From NCBI GenBank assembly GCA_009778475.1, contig WRJS01000031.1, positions 1 through 34,105 on the forward strand: a stretch of DNA of 34,105 nucleotides, in the 5' to 3' direction. Position numbers and translations under genes: made by a program. The stretch comes from Kiritimatiellota bacterium. Lineage in GTDB: Bacteria > Verrucomicrobiota > Kiritimatiellia > RFP12 > UBA1067. Numbering within the stretch: position 1 is the stretch's first letter; every line of letters starts with the position of its first letter. The notes under the pieces were generated by a model, which made no database searches, was not told the origin of the DNA, and worked only from the letters and a program-made list of their open reading frames with translations. Positions 23,980 through 32,359 of the stretch are shown here, in pieces.

Positions 23980-24972
23980 ATGCCGATTCGTTTGAGTCGT
24001 TTTGAAATGCCCCGCCGTGTGCAGAAGGATGAGACAACCGCGACCGGGACCTACACCCGGTTCACCGCAGAGCCGTTCGAGGTGGGCTACGCCCGCACCG
24101 TCGGCAACTCCCTGCGCCGCGTCCTGCTCTCGTCAATCGAAGGCGTCGCGATCGCCACCGTGAAGGTTGGCGGCGCGCAGCACGAGTTCTGCTCCCTCCC
24201 CGGGGTCAGCGAAGACGTGACCGACATCATCCTCAACCTCAAGCGCGTGCTCCTCAAGAGCTACAACCGCGTCCCCGTGCTCCTGCGCCTCCACAAGAAA
24301 GGCCCCTGCACGGTCACTGCCGCGGACTTTCTCCAGGACAACGCCATCGAGATCCTCAACCCCACCCAGCACATCGCCACCCTCGACGCCGACGGCGAGC
24401 TCGACCTTGAGGTCGAGATCCGCAGTGGCCGCGGCTTCTGCCCTGCCGAGGGCAACAAGCCCGAGGAGCAGGTCATCGGCCGCATCCCGATCGACAGTAT
24501 CTTCTCGCCTGTCTCCCGCGTCAACTTCCAGGTGGAGAACACGCGCGTGGGCCAGCATACGGATTACGAGAAGCTCGTGCTGGACATCTGGACCGACGGG
24601 CGCGTCACGCCCGACGAGGCGCTGAAGACCGCCGCCGCCGTCCTGCGCCACCACCTCGACGTCTTCGTGGACTACAGCGAGGAAGTGCTCGAGTTCGAGG
24701 AGTCCGAGAAGAAGGTGGACGAAGAGCGCGACCGTCTGCGCCTCATCCTCAACATGAGCGTCAACGAGATCGAGCTCAGCGTCCGCGCCGCCAACTGCCT
24801 CAACAACGCCAACATCACCACCGTCGGCGAGCTGGCCATGAAAACCGAGGCAGACATGCTCAAGTACCGCAACTTCGGCAAGAAGTCACTGAACGAAATC
24901 AAGGACAAGCTGGTTGACCTAGGGCTCTACCTCGGCTACAAGTTTGACCATGACCTGATTGAAAACAAGTAA
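23980..24972 (+). CDS. rpoA: RNA polymerase alpha subunit
   Basis: This 330-residue subunit dimerises to nucleate RNA polymerase assembly. The N-terminal domain has FEVGYARTVGNSLRRVLLSSIEGVAI. The C-terminal domain, which contacts upstream promoter DNA and activators, has the helix-hairpin region ELSVRAANCLNNANITTVGE and NFGKKSLNEIKDKL. An AAAGGACGG site lies before the ATG. Full length and ordinary, between rpsD and rplQ as expected. Confidence 0.99.
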   Translation: MPIRLSRFEMPRRVQKDETTATGTYTRFTAEPFEVGYARTVGNSLRRVLLSSIEGVAIATVKVGGAQHEFCSLPGVSEDVTDIILNLKRVLLKSYNRVPVLLRLHKKGPCTVTAADFLQDNAIEILNPTQHIATLDADGELDLEVEIRSGRGFCPAEGNKPEEQVIGRIPIDSIFSPVSRVNFQVENTRVGQHTDYEKLVLDIWTDGRVTPDEALKTAAAVLRHHLDVFVDYSEEVLEFEESEKKVDEERDRLRLILNMSVNEIELSVRAANCLNNANITTVGELAMKTEADMLKYRNFGKKSLNEIKDKLVDLGLYLGYKFDHDLIENK

Positions 24973-24996
24973 GAGAGTTTGAGGTTTTAAGACACT

Positions 24997-25419
24997 ATGC
25001 GTCATCAAAGAATCGCCAAGAAGTTCGGCCGTAGCTCCTCGCACCGCAAGGCGCTCATGATCAGCCTTGTAACGAACCTGATCCTGCACAGCAGCATCAA
25101 GACCACGTTGCCCAAGGCCAAGCAGGCCCGCCGCGATGCCGAGAAAATCGTCACCGTTGCCCGCAAGGGCACGCTCGCCGCGCGCCGGCTCGCGTCCTCG
25201 CGCCTCCAAAGCCCGGAGGCGGTGAAGATCCTGTTCGACCGCGTCGTCCCGTCCATGGACGGGCGCAACGGCGGCTACACCCGCATCCTGAAGCTCGGCC
25301 AGCGCCGCAGCGACGGCTCGGAGATGTGCCTCCTGCAATGGGTCGTGCTTCCCGGCGCCCCGGCCGAAGCCGAAGCCGCGCCCGAGGCGGACGCGGACAC
25401 CGACGCGGCGAAGGCGTAA
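24997..25419 (+). CDS. rplQ: ribosomal protein bL17
   Basis: This 140-residue large-subunit protein near the exit tunnel starts MRHQRIAKKFGRSSSHRKAL, the standard L17 opening. The core continues to about residue 118, followed by an acidic Ala/Glu/Asp tail (EAEAAPEADADTDAAKA) not present in short L17 proteins. It is the last gene of the cluster and is followed directly by a strong terminator. Confidence 0.98.
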   Translation: MRHQRIAKKFGRSSSHRKALMISLVTNLILHSSIKTTLPKAKQARRDAEKIVTVARKGTLAARRLASSRLQSPEAVKILFDRVVPSMDGRNGGYTRILKLGQRRSDGSEMCLLQWVVLPGAPAEAEAAPEADADTDAAKA

Positions 25420-25438
25420 GCCGATCAATACAACAAAA

Positions 25439-25476
25439 AAACGGTGGGCGCTTTTGCGGCCACCGTTTCATTTTTT
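25439..25476 (+). terminator. rho-independent terminator after rplQ
   Basis: AAACGGTGG (25439-25447) pairs with CCACCGTTT (25460-25468). An inner CGC-TTTT-GCG step lies beyond a G-G mismatch. TTTTTT follows at 25471-25476. An A-run at 25434-25441 means it may also stop transcription from the sulfatase gene on the other strand. Confidence 0.9.
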
Positions 25477-25479
25477 GTG

Positions 25480-27363
25480 TCACTTGACGCTGATCTGCGT
25501 GATGCGGCCGTTGAAGGGCTCGGGGGTGGTGTAGGCGGTCACGGGCTGACCGTTGTCGTGGCCGACGCAGAAGTCCTCGCCCGGCTGCTGGGCGATGAGG
25601 CCGGGGGCCTGCCCCACCGCGATGAGTTTGCCGTCGAGCGAGAGGCGCATGGCGCCGTCTTTCGCGAGCGCGGCCTCCAGCCGCCCCTTGCCGGGGAAGG
25701 GGTCCGGCACCACGATCTCCGCCACGCCGCCCTTGCCCGTGCGGACCGCGAAGGTGAGGTGCCCGGTGCGGAGGTAGAGCGCGTAGCCGTAGGCCTGCCC
25801 GCCGTGCGCGAGGAGGATGGTGTTCTTCTGGGCGGTCTCCACGTCGCACGCGAGCGTGAAGGGCTGGCCCGCGACATAAGGCGCGCGGTCGCCGTTCACG
25901 GCGTCGCCGGGCGTGAGCGCGGCGAGCGGCTGGGCGGGCGCGACGGGGCGGGGCTGCGCCGCCTCTTCTCCGCCGGGGTAGAGCATCTGGGCCTTGCGCT
26001 CGACGACCCCGCACGGACGGCGGCCGGGCGCGTCGGGGGCGCAGAGTTCGGCGGCCTTGGCGTCGGCCAGCGCTTTCAGGCGGGCGACGATGTCGGGGTG
26101 CTTGTCGGCGAGGTTGACGCGCTCGCCCATGTCGTCCACGAGGTTGTAGAGGCGGGGGTTGGCCTTGGCGTCGTCGGGGATGTCCTCGTTGCGGATGCGT
26201 TCGCGCTGCGGCACGAGGGCGAGTTTCCAGGGGTCTTGGCGGACGGCCTCGAGTTTCCATGCGTTGAAGTAGTAGTGCGCCTCGCGGGGGGCTTCGGCGG
26301 AGGTGGCGGTGAGCAGGCCGGAGAGGTCGCCGCCGTCGATCGCGGGCGTGTCGGGGAGGTCGCCGCCCGCGAGTTTGACGAGCGTGGGCAGCAGGTCGAT
26401 GGTGGCGGCGGGGGTCTTGCAGACCGCGCCCTTGGGGACGGTGCCGGGCCACCACGCGAGGGTCGGCACGCGCGCGCCGCCTTCCCATGTGCTGCCCTTC
26501 GCGCCGCGCAGGGGGAAGGCGGAGCCCGCGTCCGCGCCCTTGAGCGCCCACGGGCCGTTGTCGCTGGAGAAGATGACGAGCGTGTTGCCGTCGAGGCCGA
26601 GTTCGCGCAGGGTGTCGAGGACGCGGCCCGCGCTCCAGTCCACCTCCTGCACGAGGTCGCCGAAGCGGCCGTTCTGGGAGGTGCCCATGAATTTCTTGCC
26701 GGGCCAGATGGGCGTGTGCACGGCGTTGTGCGCGAGGTAGAGGAAGAAGGGGCGGTCCTTGTTGGCGCGGATGAAGGCGACGGCCTCGTCGGTGTAGCGC
26801 TCGACGAGCGGGCGCTGCTCCTCGCTGTCGCTGATGAGATCGACGACCTCGCCGTCGCGCACGAGCGGCACGACGTTCACGCCGCGCGCGGCGGAGCGGC
26901 GCAGCATGTCGTTGGAGTACGGGATGCCGAAGTAGTGGTCGTAGCCGTGCGCCTGCGGCAGGAACTCGGGCTGGTCGCCGAGGTGCCACTTGCCGACCGC
27001 CTGGGTGGCGTAGCCGAGGGGCTTGAGGCGTTTGGCGATGGTGAACTCGGCGGGGTTGAGGCCTTCCTTGCTGGCGGGCCCCAGCACGTCGCGGATGGAG
27101 ACGCGCACGCTGTAGCATCCCGTCTGGATCTGCGCGCGGGAACTGGAGCACAGGTGCGACGCGTAGAAGTCCGTGAAGCGCATCCCCTCGGCGGCCATGC
27201 GGTCGATGTTGGGCGTCTTCTGCTTCGTCGCGCCGAAGCAGCCGAGGTCGGCATACCCCATGTCGTCGATGAAGATGATGACGAAGTTCGGTTTCGGCGC
27301 GGCGTGCGCGGTGAACGCGAGCAGCAGTGAAAACACAAGCGAGCATAAACGATGACAATTCAT
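25480..27363 (-). CDS. secreted sulfatase (S1 type) with C-terminal LamG-like domain
   Basis: This 627-residue protein has a signal peptide (residues 1-21) and the alkaline-phosphatase fold of type I sulfatases, which remove sulfate esters from glycans. Metal and substrate residues are visible: Asp33/Asp34 (FIDDMGYADLG), GKWHLGD, SSDNGPW and the KGSTWEGGARVP segment. The formylglycine site reads C-S-S-S-R (72-76) instead of the usual C-x-P/A-x-R. After about residue 470 a jelly-roll domain like LamG/concanavalin follows (LRTGHLTFAVRTG, LEAALAKDGAMRLSLDGKLI), which may bind glycan. GAGGAC precedes the start. No maturase gene is in the window. Substrate unknown. Confidence 0.93.
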   Translation of the reverse strand: MNCHRLCSLVFSLLLAFTAHAAPKPNFVIIFIDDMGYADLGCFGATKQKTPNIDRMAAEGMRFTDFYASHLCSSSRAQIQTGCYSVRVSIRDVLGPASKEGLNPAEFTIAKRLKPLGYATQAVGKWHLGDQPEFLPQAHGYDHYFGIPYSNDMLRRSAARGVNVVPLVRDGEVVDLISDSEEQRPLVERYTDEAVAFIRANKDRPFFLYLAHNAVHTPIWPGKKFMGTSQNGRFGDLVQEVDWSAGRVLDTLRELGLDGNTLVIFSSDNGPWALKGADAGSAFPLRGAKGSTWEGGARVPTLAWWPGTVPKGAVCKTPAATIDLLPTLVKLAGGDLPDTPAIDGGDLSGLLTATSAEAPREAHYYFNAWKLEAVRQDPWKLALVPQRERIRNEDIPDDAKANPRLYNLVDDMGERVNLADKHPDIVARLKALADAKAAELCAPDAPGRRPCGVVERKAQMLYPGGEEAAQPRPVAPAQPLAALTPGDAVNGDRAPYVAGQPFTLACDVETAQKNTILLAHGGQAYGYALYLRTGHLTFAVRTGKGGVAEIVVPDPFPGKGRLEAALAKDGAMRLSLDGKLIAVGQAPGLIAQQPGEDFCVGHDNGQPVTAYTTPEPFNGRITQISVK

Positions 27364-27727
27364 AACAAAGTCCTCTTCTTCTTTTTTGAATCACAGATTA
27401 TAAAGATTACGCAGATTTGTTCGGTATGTCAAGCACAAGAAGGACATCATGGCAGAGTGTTTTTTGGGACACTAGCCCATCATTTCAGGCTTGCAAAACG
27501 CGGGAGTTTGCTGTACTTTTAAGCGTATGTTTACTCTTGTTCCAAAGTACGGCGGATACCACAAGCACAAGCGGTTTCACGGAACGGCTTTATGCGGTGC
27601 GTACCGCAAAACGGGAGCAGGGAAAGTGAGGAGGGGTGGACTGTATGGACGGTGGATAAGAGCAACAAGGCATTTGCACTGCGAATCTTTGTCCACCACG
27701 TTCACCCAAAATGAAAAGGAGACGATG
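27364..27727. other. divergent intergenic region between sulfatase and GH71/99-like gene
   Basis: No gene is supported. Near the sulfatase start lies an AATCACAGATTATAAAGATT word. A weak promoter candidate pointing right is TTGCAA (27491-27496) with TACTTT (27514-27519) at 17-base spacing. An open frame covers 27491-27724 in frame with the next gene, but its residues look random and the real signal peptide begins at 27728. Confidence 0.6.
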
Positions 27728-28960
27728 ATGAAAAAGTTGATGTTTGCACTGTGCGCGTGCGGTGCGCTGTGCGCGACGGCGGGTGCGCCGATAGACCCCT
27801 CGACGCTGGACGGTAAGATCATGGCGGGGTATCAGGGATGGTTCCGCACGCCGGGGGACGGGTTCGACATGGGCTTCACGCACTACGCCATACAGGGCAA
27901 GTTCGAGCCGGGCTTCTCCGCCGTGGAGATGTGGGCGGACGTCTCCGAACTCGACGACGACGAGAAGTTCGCCACCCCCTTCAAGCACGCGGACGGCTCG
28001 GTCGCGCACGTGTTCAGCTCCTGCTCGCCCAAGACCGTCATGCGCCACTTCAAATGGATGGAGGAGTGCGGGCTCGACGGCGTGTTCCTCCAGCGGTTCG
28101 TCGGCACGACCAAGAACGCCAAGCACCGCGTCGCGCTCCAGCAGGTGATGGCGAACGTCCGCGCGGGGGCGGAGAAGCACTCGCGGGCGTGGGCGATGAT
28201 GTACGACCTCTCGGGCGGCAGCGACACGGACATCCCCGGCTCGGTCGTCGCGGACTGGAAACGCCTCGTGGACGAGGACAAGATCCGCGCCGACCGGATG
28301 TACCTGCGCCACAAGGGCAAGCCCGTCGTCTCCGTCTGGGGCATCGGCTTCAACGACCGCCGCCGCTACACGCTCGCCCAGTGCCTTGAGCTCATCACCT
28401 TCCTGAAGGACGACCCTGTCTATGGCGGCAACACGGTGATGATCGGCGTGCCGACGTATTGGCGGACGCTGAATCGCGATACGATGGAAGACCCGCTACT
28501 GCATGAGATCGCGAAGAAGGCGGACATCGTCAGCCCCTGGGCGGTCGGGCGTTTCAACAACCTGCGCGACGTGCAGAATTACACGCAGGAGGTCGCGCCG
28601 AAAGACCTAGCATGGTGCCGCGAGCACGGGCGTGATTTCCTGCCCGTGGTCTATCCCGGATTCAGCTGGTTCAACCTGATGAAAGGGCGCAACACCGAAG
28701 CCAAACTCGACGCCATCCCGAGGCTGAAAGGCGAGTTCCTCAAAGCGCAGCTGAACGGGCACATCGGATACGGCGCGACCATGATCTACCAAGCCATGTT
28801 CGACGAGATCGACGAAGGCACCGCCATCTTCAAAGTCACCAACACCCCCCCCGTCGGCGACTCGCCCTTCCTCGGCTACGAAGGACTCCCCACCGACTTC
28901 TACATGAAGATGGTCGGCGACGCCGCGCGGCGGCTGAGGGAAAAACTAAAAATCAAGTGA
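27728..28960 (+). CDS. secreted GH71/GH99-like glycoside hydrolase
   Basis: This 410-residue protein has a signal peptide (MKKLMFALCACGALCATAGA). The mature part begins with GKIMAGYQGWF, typical of GH71/GH99-like proteins, a TIM-barrel group that includes endo-alpha-mannosidases and alpha-1,3-glucanases. Further typical segments are VRHFKWMEECGLDGVFLQRF-like (near residue 100), VVSVWGIGFNDR, DIVSPWAVGRFNN and a final GATMIYQAMFDEIDEGTAIF. AAGGAG lies 6 bases before the ATG at 27728 and 3 before one at 27725. It diverges from the sulfatase gene, so the two may act on the same glycan. Exact activity is not determinable. Confidence 0.88.
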   Translation: MKKLMFALCACGALCATAGAPIDPSTLDGKIMAGYQGWFRTPGDGFDMGFTHYAIQGKFEPGFSAVEMWADVSELDDDEKFATPFKHADGSVAHVFSSCSPKTVMRHFKWMEECGLDGVFLQRFVGTTKNAKHRVALQQVMANVRAGAEKHSRAWAMMYDLSGGSDTDIPGSVVADWKRLVDEDKIRADRMYLRHKGKPVVSVWGIGFNDRRRYTLAQCLELITFLKDDPVYGGNTVMIGVPTYWRTLNRDTMEDPLLHEIAKKADIVSPWAVGRFNNLRDVQNYTQEVAPKDLAWCREHGRDFLPVVYPGFSWFNLMKGRNTEAKLDAIPRLKGEFLKAQLNGHIGYGATMIYQAMFDEIDEGTAIFKVTNTPPVGDSPFLGYEGLPTDFYMKMVGDAARRLREKLKIK

Positions 28961-29021
28961 ACGGTGGAGAGTGGGGTGACATATATGGAGTGCGGCGGCT
29001 TGCCGCCGTGCCACTTGGGGT

Positions 29022-29133
29022 TCACTCGATGAGGATGATGCGGAAGCTGTGGCGGTCGAGGGGGAAGGTGAGGGTGGCGGGGGGGGGGCGAAGGCTAGAA
29101 CCTCTCCGGTCTCGGCGTCGCGGGCCTGAGCGT
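29022..29133 (-). pseudogene. truncated duplicate of the GH123-like gene's 3' end
   Basis: On the minus strand this ends LTFPLDRHSFRIILIE and a stop, matching the end of the gene at 29590 (...RHSFRIIIIE). About 110 bases align with few changes. A run of ten G (29079-29088) replaces an eight-base G/C stretch, shifting the frame. Homology stops where the REP-like element begins. No intact gene lies upstream of it. Confidence 0.85.
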
Positions 29134-29183
29134 CGTCTCCGCAGGGCAATGGCACGGGGAGACGGATAATCATCCGTCTCTAC
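29134..29183. repeat. partial copy of the GAGACGGAT inverted-repeat element
   Basis: CGTCTCCGCAGGGCAATGGC leads into the complete right arm GGAGACGGATAATCATCCGT (from 29157). This matches the loop and right arm of the elements at 20224 and 20454; the left arm is cut off at the junction with the gene fragment. Confidence 0.88.
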
Positions 29184-29235
29184 GATGCCTGCCATTGAGA
29201 CGCTCAAAGGACTATATCATGTTTTGGGGGTCGCC

Positions 29236-29571
29236 TCAGTCGTCTTGTTTCGGGAGGGGTGGAAGCTCTCGCCCGAATTCGTAGCGGTGGCGGTGCGGGG
29301 GAATGCCTTTAGAATAGATAATCCATTTATACGCCCAATTCCGTGGTCGGTATTTTCCGGGCTTGCGCATGATTTTCCCTTTCTTCTCCATCATGGCGAT
29401 GGTTTCGCGCATCTGCTTCTTCGACTGCTTTCTTTCGCGCCTGTTGCGTATCAGGTTGTGTATGCACAAGATTGGCATGCCTAACATGCACAGCACCAAG
29501 AATCCCACAAAAACAAAAAGCCAACTAGCCTCCAAAAGCCAGCCTACGACATCCGTGATCCATCCCCACAT
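29236..29571 (-). CDS. small membrane protein, function unknown
   Basis: This 111-residue protein is not one I recognise. Residues about 8-38 form one long or two short hydrophobic helices (WLFVFVGFLVLCMLGMPILC). A strongly basic stretch follows (RNRRERKQSKKQMRETI), then a soluble tail rich in Lys, Arg, Tyr and Pro ending ELPPLPKQDD. The gene is convincing because AAGGAGGTG lies five bases before the ATG. It starts 18 bases after the stop of the GH123-like gene on the same strand, so the two are probably co-transcribed. Base use is less GC-biased than the neighbours. Confidence 0.75.
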   Translation of the reverse strand: MWGWITDVVGWLLEASWLFVFVGFLVLCMLGMPILCIHNLIRNRRERKQSKKQMRETIAMMEKKGKIMRKPGKYRPRNWAYKWIIYSKGIPPHRHRYEFGRELPPLPKQDD

Positions 29572-29589
29572 CGCGCACCTCCTTTTTCC

Positions 29590-32157
29590 TCACTCGATGA
29601 TGATGATGCGGAAGCTGTGGCGGTCGAGGGGGAAGGTGAGGGTGGCGGGGGCGGCGAAGGCTAGAGTCTCCCCGGTCTCGGCGTCGCGGGCCTGGGCGTT
29701 GCGCGGGAGCTTGGCGGCGGTGAGGTCGGCGGTGACGGGGCCGGTGTCGCCGTAGCTGGCGGTGATGAGCATCGCCTTGCCGCCGCGCCGCAGGAGAAGG
29801 GCTCTGGCGGGGGCGCCGGTGAGGCGGACGGGGAAGCCGGGGTCCCAGTAGCGGCTGACGCGGCAGTCGGGCTGGCCGTAGCCGAAGTCGGTGAGGATTT
29901 GGATGAGGCGTTTGTGGAGGGGGCCGCCCCAGAGGCCGGGCTTGATCTCGTGCACGAGGGAGGAGCCGGCGGCGCTGCGCTCGATGCGGGGGTCGTTGTT
30001 GAACAGGCCGTGCCAGACGGCGAGGCAGCCGCTCTGCAGGCCGGTGCTCTGGGCGAGCAGGAGGGTGGCGTCGGCGTCGAGGCCGAGGCGCTCGTTGACG
30101 TCCATCTTCTTGTAGTCGCCTTGGTCGCGCCATTCGTGGTCGAGGATGAGGGTGGCGAAGGAGAGCATGGGGATGGCGTTGACGTTGGTCATGTGGATGA
30201 AGGTCATGGGGGGCAGGCCGAGGCGGTGGTGCAGGAGGGCGGTGCGCTTGGTGAGGTCGTGGAAGCCGAAGATGTTGACGCCGGGGCAGGGGCGGCCGTC
30301 GTCGTCGGTGTAGCCGGGGCCGAGGGGGGCGGGGGTGTAGTTGGGGGAGAGGCAGTAGTTGTCGTAGTAGATGCCGCCGGCGAAGCCTTCGAGCATCTTG
30401 GCGAGGTAGTGCATGATGAAGGACTGGCGGGAGGGGAGGGGGTCGTTGGCGTATTCGATGCCGTTGTTGGCGCGGGGCAGGACCTGCTTGCGCCAGGCGG
30501 TGAGCCAGACGCGGCCGTCGCGCGCGCGGATGAAGCGCTCGTCGCCGGGGTAACGGGGGTCGGCGATGTCGTAGGTGCTCCACTCGTCCATGAAGGTGGC
30601 GGCCTCGTCCTCCCAGTTGACGGCGCGGGCGTTGGTGTAGGGGATGACTTTGCCGTCGCGGAATTTGCCGTTGCTGAGGTAGTTGAGGGACCAGTTGATG
30701 TGGTTGGTGTAGGTCTGCATGTCGGGCTGGAACTCGGGGGCGGAGAAGGCGGAGAGCCAGCGGGGCGTGAACGTGGGGTCGAGCGCGCCGCCGCGCTGGA
30801 GGCGGCCGAACTCGGCGTAGATGGAGAAGTCCTTGAACGCGGGGTAGAAGGCGTGGAAGGGGCCGGCCGCGCCCCAGTAGTAGCACGCGCCCATCCAGCC
30901 GAAGGGCAGGGTGCCGGGCGCGTCGGCGGCGATCTCGTGGCTGGGGAACCAGCGGCGGAAGTTGAGCGGCTCCTCGGGCATGGGCTTGGCGGGGGTCGCC
31001 ATCAGGCCGAAGGTGATGGCGCGGGCGCGGCCGAGGGCCGCGGGGCGGTTGAAGAAGTGGATGTGCAGGGACGTGACGCCGCCGCGTCGGCGGATCTCCA
31101 TCATCGGCTTCTGCGGGTCGAGCGAGCAGTCCTTCGCGTTCTCCGCGAACCAGCAGATGCCGCGCTCCGGGCCGCCGACCCAGATGTACGGCACGAACGG
31201 CGGCGGCAGCTTGTCGCGGCCGACGTGGCTGGACTCCCACACGCAGTCGGGCGAGGCGCTGTTGGTGTAGGCCACCGCGTAGCGCGAGCCGTCGTAATGC
31301 CAGAGCTCGCCCGCGCCGTCGGGGATGCGCCCGGCGTAATGGAAGCGGAGCAGGTCCGTCACCGGATGCATGAGGCTCGCCTCATCCGTCCGCAGCGGGA
31401 TGACGAGCGAGAGCGATTCGACCGTCGCCGGCGAGGGGTCGATGTGCAGCGTCACGCGCACCATGCCGTCATAGTCGAACGCGAACTCCGTCCTCCCGCG
31501 CAACGCCCCCAGCGTCCACGGCGCATGGCCCAGCACGCGGTCCGGCGCGCGCTCCGTGAACGTGACCCCCTTGCCCGACGCGGCGCAGGCCTTCCCGTTG
31601 ACCGAGCCCTCCAAGCGCATGGGCGCCGCCAGCAACGCGACCCCCTGCGACGTCACCCCGCGCCACAGCCCTGCCGCGTCGAGCCGATGCTCCCGCAGCA
31701 CGCACCCCACGCGCGTCGGCCAGGTCTTGACCGTCAGCGGCGTGAACGGCGCGATGACCACGCGCTCATTGCCCAGCTGCTCTTCCTCCCACGCGAACCG
31801 CTTACGCACGAACGTCCGACGGATGCCCGTGCCCTCCAGCGCGAGCGTGTACTCGCCCTCATCCAAAGGCGGCAGGTCAAGCGTCACACCCGCCGACGGC
31901 ATCGGGTAATCCCCCCGCCACGCGGCAAGCCGCTCCTCGCCCCGCAAGAGCGCAAGCCGCCATCCCCCCTCCGTCACCGCCGGGGTCAGGATGAGGACAC
32001 GCAACTTACCCGCCGTCGGGAAATACGAAAAACGGAACTCCGTCCCATCCGGCTCCTTCAGCAGGTCATTGATATTCACACCCTCCTGCGCCCGCGCCAT
32101 AAGCGCCACCGCCAGCATCCCCCCCGCCAGCCACCGAGTGATCCCCTGCATATCCAT
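29590..32157 (-). CDS. secreted GH123-like (DUF6067-type) glycoside hydrolase
   Basis: This 855-residue protein has a signal peptide (MDMQGITRWLAGGMLAVALMARA). The first 370 residues are beta-rich and include PFVPYIWVGGPERGICWFAEN, a hallmark of the GH123-N-terminal-like / DUF6067 group. A central barrel-like part has FGWMGACYYWG, FAGGIYYDNYCLSPNYTP and FIHMTNVNAIPMLSFATLILDHEW, where acidic residues near the YYDN and DHEW segments are candidate catalytic groups. A C-terminal beta-sandwich closes it. AAAGGA lies 7 bases before the ATG at 32157; a GTG at 32163 is also in frame. Family members act on complex carbohydrates; the substrate here is not known. A truncated copy of its 3' end lies at 29022. 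Confidence 0.82.
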   Translation of the reverse strand: MDMQGITRWLAGGMLAVALMARAQEGVNINDLLKEPDGTEFRFSYFPTAGKLRVLILTPAVTEGGWRLALLRGEERLAAWRGDYPMPSAGVTLDLPPLDEGEYTLALEGTGIRRTFVRKRFAWEEEQLGNERVVIAPFTPLTVKTWPTRVGCVLREHRLDAAGLWRGVTSQGVALLAAPMRLEGSVNGKACAASGKGVTFTERAPDRVLGHAPWTLGALRGRTEFAFDYDGMVRVTLHIDPSPATVESLSLVIPLRTDEASLMHPVTDLLRFHYAGRIPDGAGELWHYDGSRYAVAYTNSASPDCVWESSHVGRDKLPPPFVPYIWVGGPERGICWFAENAKDCSLDPQKPMMEIRRRGGVTSLHIHFFNRPAALGRARAITFGLMATPAKPMPEEPLNFRRWFPSHEIAADAPGTLPFGWMGACYYWGAAGPFHAFYPAFKDFSIYAEFGRLQRGGALDPTFTPRWLSAFSAPEFQPDMQTYTNHINWSLNYLSNGKFRDGKVIPYTNARAVNWEDEAATFMDEWSTYDIADPRYPGDERFIRARDGRVWLTAWRKQVLPRANNGIEYANDPLPSRQSFIMHYLAKMLEGFAGGIYYDNYCLSPNYTPAPLGPGYTDDDGRPCPGVNIFGFHDLTKRTALLHHRLGLPPMTFIHMTNVNAIPMLSFATLILDHEWRDQGDYKKMDVNERLGLDADATLLLAQSTGLQSGCLAVWHGLFNNDPRIERSAAGSSLVHEIKPGLWGGPLHKRLIQILTDFGYGQPDCRVSRYWDPGFPVRLTGAPARALLLRRGGKAMLITASYGDTGPVTADLTAAKLPRNAQARDAETGETLAFAAPATLTFPLDRHSFRIIIIE

Positions 32158-32271
32158 ACGCACATCCTTTCCGAATAAATTGTGATGACGAAATTAAACC
32201 ACAAAGCCGCACGGAAGTCAATATCATGGCGGGCGATTGCTAAAGCCTCTAAGAAACTTCCTGCTTGTGGA

Positions 32272-32304
32272 GCACTTTCAACTTGCTTCCGGTCGTGAAA
32301 GTGC
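32272..32304 (+). promoter_or_regulatory. 9-N15-9 palindromic operator over the efflux promoter
   Basis: GCACTTTCA (32272-32280) and TGAAAGTGC (32296-32304) are exact inverted partners around 15 bases. They flank and cover the -35 box and reach the base before the -10 box of the promoter at 32283-32311. This is the typical position for a repressor of an RND pump operon. No regulator gene is adjacent. Confidence 0.7.
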
Positions 32305-32311
32305 CTATACT
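32283..32311 (+). promoter_or_regulatory. sigma-70 promoter for the MFP-RND operon
   Basis: TTGCTT (32283-32288) and TATACT (32306-32311) are separated by exactly 17 bases. Transcription would start near 32318, leaving a leader of about 40 bases before the ATG at 32360. This is the best-looking promoter in the window. Confidence 0.7.
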
Positions 32312-32359
32312 TTCGGGCTTATTTCAAACAGGCAATGCAGGCGCATTAAGGGAAACGTT

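Larger units (their letters stand above)
28961..29235. other. intergenic region with hairpin word, gene fragment and REP-like half element
   Basis: After the GH71/99-like gene comes a CGGCGGC-TT-GCCGCCG hairpin (28993-29008) within a GAGTGCGGCGGCTTGCCGCC word. It is followed by a truncated copy of the downstream GH gene's 3' end and a partial copy of the 148-bp element. The last 50 bases lead to the stop of the small membrane protein gene. Confidence 0.7.

Noticed and set aside
25151-27394. Long frames overlapping the sulfatase gene (747 codons minus, 628 codons plus at 25444-27330)
   Set aside because: Low-complexity Arg/Pro or Gly/Val/Glu translations with no motifs; the sulfatase frame has a signal peptide, active-site residues and a ribosome site.
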